A stretch of 64,000 bases of DNA from Asterias rubens (Eukaryota; Echinodermata; Asteroidea; Forcipulatida; Asteriidae). Made by a program: the position numbers and the translations under genes. The DNA is taken from contig NC_047065.1 of the NCBI RefSeq assembly GCF_902459465.1, forward strand, positions 16,531,634-16,595,633, read 5' to 3'. Below are positions 61,501-64,000 of this stretch, one piece after another; position 1 is the first letter of the stretch; every line of letters starts with the position of its first letter. Under the pieces are notes generated by a model. The model worked only from the letters and a program-made list of their open reading frames with translations, was not told where the DNA came from and ran no database searches.

Positions 61501-63394
61501 ATTCACGTCAAAAACAAATTTGCCCAAGTACCTGTTTAAAGGAACACTATGCCTTGGATCGGTTGAGTTGGCCTTTGAAAAGCGTTTGTAACCGTTTCTT
61601 ATAAAATAAATATGATTAGAAATATATTTTAAAAGTAGAATATAATGATATACACAAGTATTACTCGAAATTGCGTGTCGGCCATTTATGGGAGTCAAAT
61701 GTTTTACTCCCATAAATGGCCGACCGTGTTAGGTCCCAAAGTAAAAGGAAAACCACGCAATTTTTAGGCACATTTGTGTGGATCATTGTATTCTACTTTT
61801 AAAACATCTTTCTAACCATATATACATTTTATAACAAGCGGTTACAAACGCTTTTCAAAGACCAACTCGACCGATCCAACGCAACGTATTCCTTCAAAGA
61901 TGCTATGTCAGATTTTTGGCCGATTTGACCCACAAATTTTGATTTAAAATTCAAAAGGTATTTTGATGGGGGTCGAGAAAGTTACAAGCTTACATTTGAG
62001 CCATTGCGCTATATAAAGTCCGCCAATTATTGGTAGCAGTGAAATAAAGTGCTCAAAAATTTGTTTTTGTCGGGATCCCGACAATATCACGAGACCAATT
62101 CTTATGTGTTTCATAAGAAACGTTTTATACTTTTGTCATGGTTCCTGACCATTAAAAGTTAAACTTTTTTCGTTAGAGCGGGTGATACTCTTTGAAATAC
62201 CATTGACTCAAAAAAATCTATTTTTTAATGTTTTGGGCAAAAAATCTGACATAGCATCTTTAACATCTCAAAATAGACTCGACGTGTGCATTTCCGTAAT
62301 TTGTTGTTGATACCATTTTAATACCTCCCGTAGGATGCTTGGTTCATTTGCCATAGAAACCGGTGCCTTGTGCGGCTATGCAACCAAGATTGATTCACAG
62401 AATCAGGACGATACCACATTTATTGACAACGCCAATTGGTTCTTCAAAGGATTCAAAGAAATCCAACTCCCATGGATGATTATATGTAAGTGTATGTTAA
62501 TGCCAGAACTCGGCCCAATTTTAAAGAGCTGCTAAGCACAAAAGTGCGCTTAGGATGAAATTTCTTCCTTGATAAAACAGGATTACCAACCAAATTTCCA
62601 CGTGATTTTTAGGATAAGCAAACAACAGCTGAATTAGTAATAAACAATATGCAACAAATGGAAATTTGTTTGGTAATCCTAAAGAAATTCCATGCTAAGC
62701 AAATTTGTGTGCTTAGCAGCTCAATGAAATTTGGCCCTGGACACTATTGGTAGATACTCAAAATAAGTGTTAGCATAACAACTGTCTTGTTAACGAGCAT
62801 TGTAGAGCCATTGATTCCCTGCGTGGCGTCACATGCGTTACATAATATATAATCCTGAGTGAATTTGACAATAGAAGGAACACAAATTGTCATTCCTTTT
62901 AGCAGACCCTGTCTCATAACAATATTGTTCTCTGAAATGAAAGTAATGACAACGTCACGTAGGGAATCATGCCATATGTCAGCAAGTGACGTAGTTATGT
63001 GGGCGTTCCCGGAGACTATCATTTTTTAAAGAAAATAAATCATTTAAACATACACACGAATTAAATGTACACAATTATTTTTTCCCCATCTGAATTATTC
63101 TATAAAGATGTTAAGGTTGCACTTAACAGCAAACCCTTAACTAATTTGTTGCTTAATTATAATAAACATAACTGTTGCCTCAGGTATTCACCTCGCGATA
63201 AGAAGCATTCCCAGTTGAAGACCTTTATAAATATTAAATCCCTGTTGAAATGTTTACCCACAGTGATGTTCTCTTGGATGGAGCCTGTGTTCAAGTGGCT
63301 AGGATTCTCTATTCACCCAATACCAGCCTTGAATTTCTTCAAGAACATAGTCATGGACATTATAAATACACGCAGAGCTGACCCAAACCAAAAG
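52519..63394 (+). CDS. Cytochrome P450 copy B, clan 3 (CYP3A-like), exons 1-8, continues beyond the window
   Basis: Exons: 52519-52568, 56804-56897, 58174-58226, 58954-59050, 59978-60094, 61258-61349, 62334-62485, 63264-63394. Every exon has the same length and phase as in copy A, and all use GT-AG. It supplies exon 5, missing from copy A. The encoded N-terminal half has the membrane anchor (SVTLALIGLIVALLAW), the proline hinge GPPPLPLFGN, the C-helix WxxxR that contacts haem propionate, and helices through the F-G region. No stop or frameshift is seen. Exons 9-13 (I-helix, ExxR, haem loop) lie past the right edge, so activity cannot be judged. It is the downstream member of a head-to-tail pair and probably arose by duplication of copy A or the reverse. 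Confidence 0.9.
52600..52972. mobile_element. Family 1 MITE in P450-B intron 1, shared with copy A
   Basis: Follows TTTTTATCAAACAGTTA as in copy A. It carries a short internal duplication, TTTCTCGCAATG twice. Confidence 0.8.
53202..53573. mobile_element. Family 1 MITE
   Basis: TTAAAGGCAGTGGACACTAT to GTCCACTACCTTTAA, with a deletion in the right side of the central hairpin. A further 60-bp terminus follows at about 53615-53672. Confidence 0.75.
53955..54275. mobile_element. Family 1 MITE
   Basis: Opposite orientation to the preceding copy. It lacks the GGCTCCCTCTGAAG segment. Confidence 0.75.
54301..54747. repeat. Diverged family 1 MITE
   Basis: Recognisable by TTGGTAATTGTCAAATACC, GCATAAAATAACAAACC, CAGAGGGAGCCGTTTCTCAC and a final CAGTGCCTTTAA. 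It has several insertions. Confidence 0.6.
54748..55288. other. P450-B intron 1, local duplications only
   Basis: CAGTCAGGCTTCGACTAAACCAG occurs twice in part (54804 and 55013), and TTTTGTACTGGTAATTT-type words recur at about 54985 and 55088. No exon is recognised. Confidence 0.5.
55289..55435. repeat. Repeat related to the fold-back at 41069
   Basis: Shares GGCTTGGAGAGCC, CGCGAGTGGCAAAGCCAC and AGGGCCTTTT with 41069, then ATAATCTTGATTTTTGCTGC with the complement of 41287-41310. Confidence 0.55.
55770..55878 (-). repeat. Reverse copy of the 2111 repeat
   Basis: The minus strand reads GAATGCTAATAATCATTTTG, GGAACCAGACTATTTTG and CCAGCCTCGGTTTGGT. Confidence 0.65.
56036..56535 (+). mobile_element. 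SINE with a nested family 6 fold-back
   Basis: B-box-like GTGGTTTCGAAACCCGGTC at about 56096 and a tail GAAATGCGCTATATAAA. The nested palindrome 56325-56470 has ends like GGTCGATTTCACAAAGAG and CTCTTTGTGAAATCCACCCC. Two runs of G interrupt the SINE body. Confidence 0.65.
56898..57487. other. P450-B intron 2, nothing recognised
   Basis: No exon, RNA gene or named repeat was seen here. Short A-rich runs are present. Confidence 0.45.
57488..57628. mobile_element. 141-bp inverted-repeat element
   Basis: Termini AGGCCGTGTCCAAATTGGCG and CGCCAATCGGACACGGCCT, with inner GGCTACAACTAC against GTAGCTGTAGCC. A right terminus of the same family opens the window. Confidence 0.75.
57733..57895. mobile_element. 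163-bp inverted-repeat element
   Basis: Termini AGGGCCCTTTTCGAAACCAC and GTGGTTTCGAAAAGGGTAT, continuing inward with TCGGCTTTGGATTCGGCTT and its complement. Confidence 0.75.
58588..58921. mobile_element. Degraded family 1 MITE next to P450-B exon 4, shared with copy A
   Basis: The right arm fades into CCTTTTAGTACCAATAATG, the same flank that follows the copy A element. Confidence 0.7.
59211..59441. mobile_element. Fold-back element, first copy
   Basis: Ends GGTTTAGCTGCACGTTC and GTGCAGCTAAACC. The left arm has a run of five GTGAAC units (CGTGAACGTGAAC...). The right arm has GACGTTCACGTTCGAG. Confidence 0.7.
59490..59857. mobile_element. Fold-back element, second copy, with nested palindrome
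   Basis: Ends GGTTTAGCTGCACGTTACG and CACACGCAGCTTAACC. Inside lies a separate 185-bp palindrome (59575-59759) with arms of nearly 80 bp starting GTGCGGCACTTAAATG. Confidence 0.75.
59978..60094 (+). CDS. P450-B exon 5: C-helix with WxxxR
   Basis: A 117-nt, phase-0 exon of 39 codons containing GDRWKLMRS, the WxxxR motif whose Trp and Arg contact a haem propionate. It is the exon missing from copy A's assembled sequence. The acceptor is weak (CCCAAAAAG|ATA) and the donor is good (AAG|GTAAGC). Confidence 0.88.
60095..60683. other. P450-B intron 5, nothing recognised
   Basis: Includes a G-run and T-run at about 60387-60422. No exon or repeat family was identified. Confidence 0.45.
60684..61045. 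mobile_element. Family 2 MITE in P450-B intron 5
   Basis: TTAAAGGATTTGGGTACTTT to ACATAGACCCTTTAA, with centre TTCGTCTCATGAGACGAA, a perfect palindrome. Confidence 0.8.
61536..61897. mobile_element. Family 3 MITE in P450-B intron 6
   Basis: Starts TTTAAAGGAACACTATGCC; the right terminus is diverged (ACGTATTCCTTCAAAG). The centre hairpin is GGCCATTTATGGGAGTCAAA against its complement. Confidence 0.75.
62509..62738. mobile_element. GCTTAGCA-type inverted-repeat element
   Basis: Ends GGCCCAATTTTAAAGAGCTG and CAGCTCAATGAAATTTGGCC, followed inward by CTAAGCACAAA against TTTGTGTGCTTAG. It is followed at once by a family 1 left end (GGACACTATTGGTAGATACTC). Confidence 0.7.
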
Positions 63395-63460
63395 GTAGGC
63401 TCGGCGAACGGCATCGAACACATACACACACACCCCCACCCACACACGCAAGCTATACCC

Positions 63461-63846
63461 TTAAAGACAGTGGACACTATTGGTAAAGTCAAAGACTTGT
63501 ATTTACAGTTGGTGTGTCTCAACATATGCATAAAACAACAAGCCTGTGCAAATTTGAGCTCAATCGGTCGTCGAAGTTGCGAGATAACTATGAAAGATAA
63601 AACACCATTGTCACACGAAGTTGTGTGGTTTCTGATGCTTGATTTCGAGACCTCAAATTCTACACTTGAGGTCTCGAAATCAAATTCGTGGAAAATTACT
63701 TATTTCTCGAAAACTACGTCACTTCCGAGGGAGCCGTTTCTCATAAGGTTTTTTACTATCAACCTCTCCCCATTACTTGTTACCAAGTGAGGTTTTATGC
63801 GGATAATTATCTTGAGTAATTACCAATAGTGTCCACTGCCTTCAAA
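63461..63846. mobile_element. Family 1 MITE in P450-B intron 8
   Basis: A near full-length copy, TTAAAGACAGTGGACACTATT to GTCCACTGCCTTCAA. Confidence 0.8.
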
Positions 63847-63884
63847 ACCGTGGACCTCCTGTATAGACGTTAATCACGCTGTCA

Positions 63885-64000
63885 CCATCTTGGTCATGTT
63901 CCCGGTTTCCAATAACAGTAATGAATGCTAACGCTCATTGCGCATGGCACCAGACTATTATTTTGTCCAGCCTCAGTTTGGTTACAATGAGACGGAATGG
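63885..64000 (+). repeat. Copy of the 2111 repeat at the window edge
   Basis: Matches CATCTTGGTCATGTTCC, AATGAATGCTAA, CCAGACT and CCAGCCTC(A/G)GTTTGGT in order. Cut by the end of the window. Confidence 0.6.

Overview
The window looks like repeat-rich nuclear DNA from a marine invertebrate animal. Genes have GT-AG introns, coding exons are a small fraction of the sequence, and several families of short palindromic transposons occur many times. Protein similarity (a riboflavin transporter and CYP3-type cytochromes P450) and the look of the short repeats suggest a deuterostome, with an echinoderm such as a sea star as my best guess. That guess rests on memory of similar repeats and was not tested.

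Layout. Positions 1-3.4 kb hold a two-exon SLC52A-type riboflavin transporter gene on the + strand. From 3.4 to 9.7 kb there is no gene, only a minisatellite and small palindromic elements. Positions 9.7-44.8 kb hold a 13-exon, + strand cytochrome P450 gene (copy A). Its introns are swollen by an 8.6-kb Ty3/Gypsy LTR retrotransposon in intron 3 (12,790-21,382, minus strand) and by a near-perfect (TACTG)n array of at least 8.3 kb that runs into an assembly gap (24,998-33,799). One 117-nt exon, expected from the paralogue, is absent from the assembled sequence and probably lies in or near that gap. From 44.8 to 52.5 kb there is no gene, only transposons, a degenerate tandem array and a long inverted repeat. 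A second P450 gene (copy B) starts at 52,519 and shows exons 1-8 before the window ends.

The two P450 genes are tandem duplicates. They share exon sizes and phases, and carry the same small transposon at the same place in introns 1 and 3. They are predicted ER-membrane monooxygenases of clan 3; no substrate can be read from sequence.

The retrotransposon is the most striking element. Its two LTRs look identical by eye over 832 bp, so it is young. It encodes Gag, a pol polyprotein reached by an apparent -1 frameshift (slippery GGGAAAC followed by a stem-loop that can form a pseudoknot), and a third 193-aa ORF in the envelope position with all four SGNH-hydrolase blocks.

A second theme is a swarm of non-autonomous elements. 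Several unrelated families have TTAA-type termini and insert into one another. Others are long-arm fold-backs, including one flanked by an exact 9-bp direct repeat.
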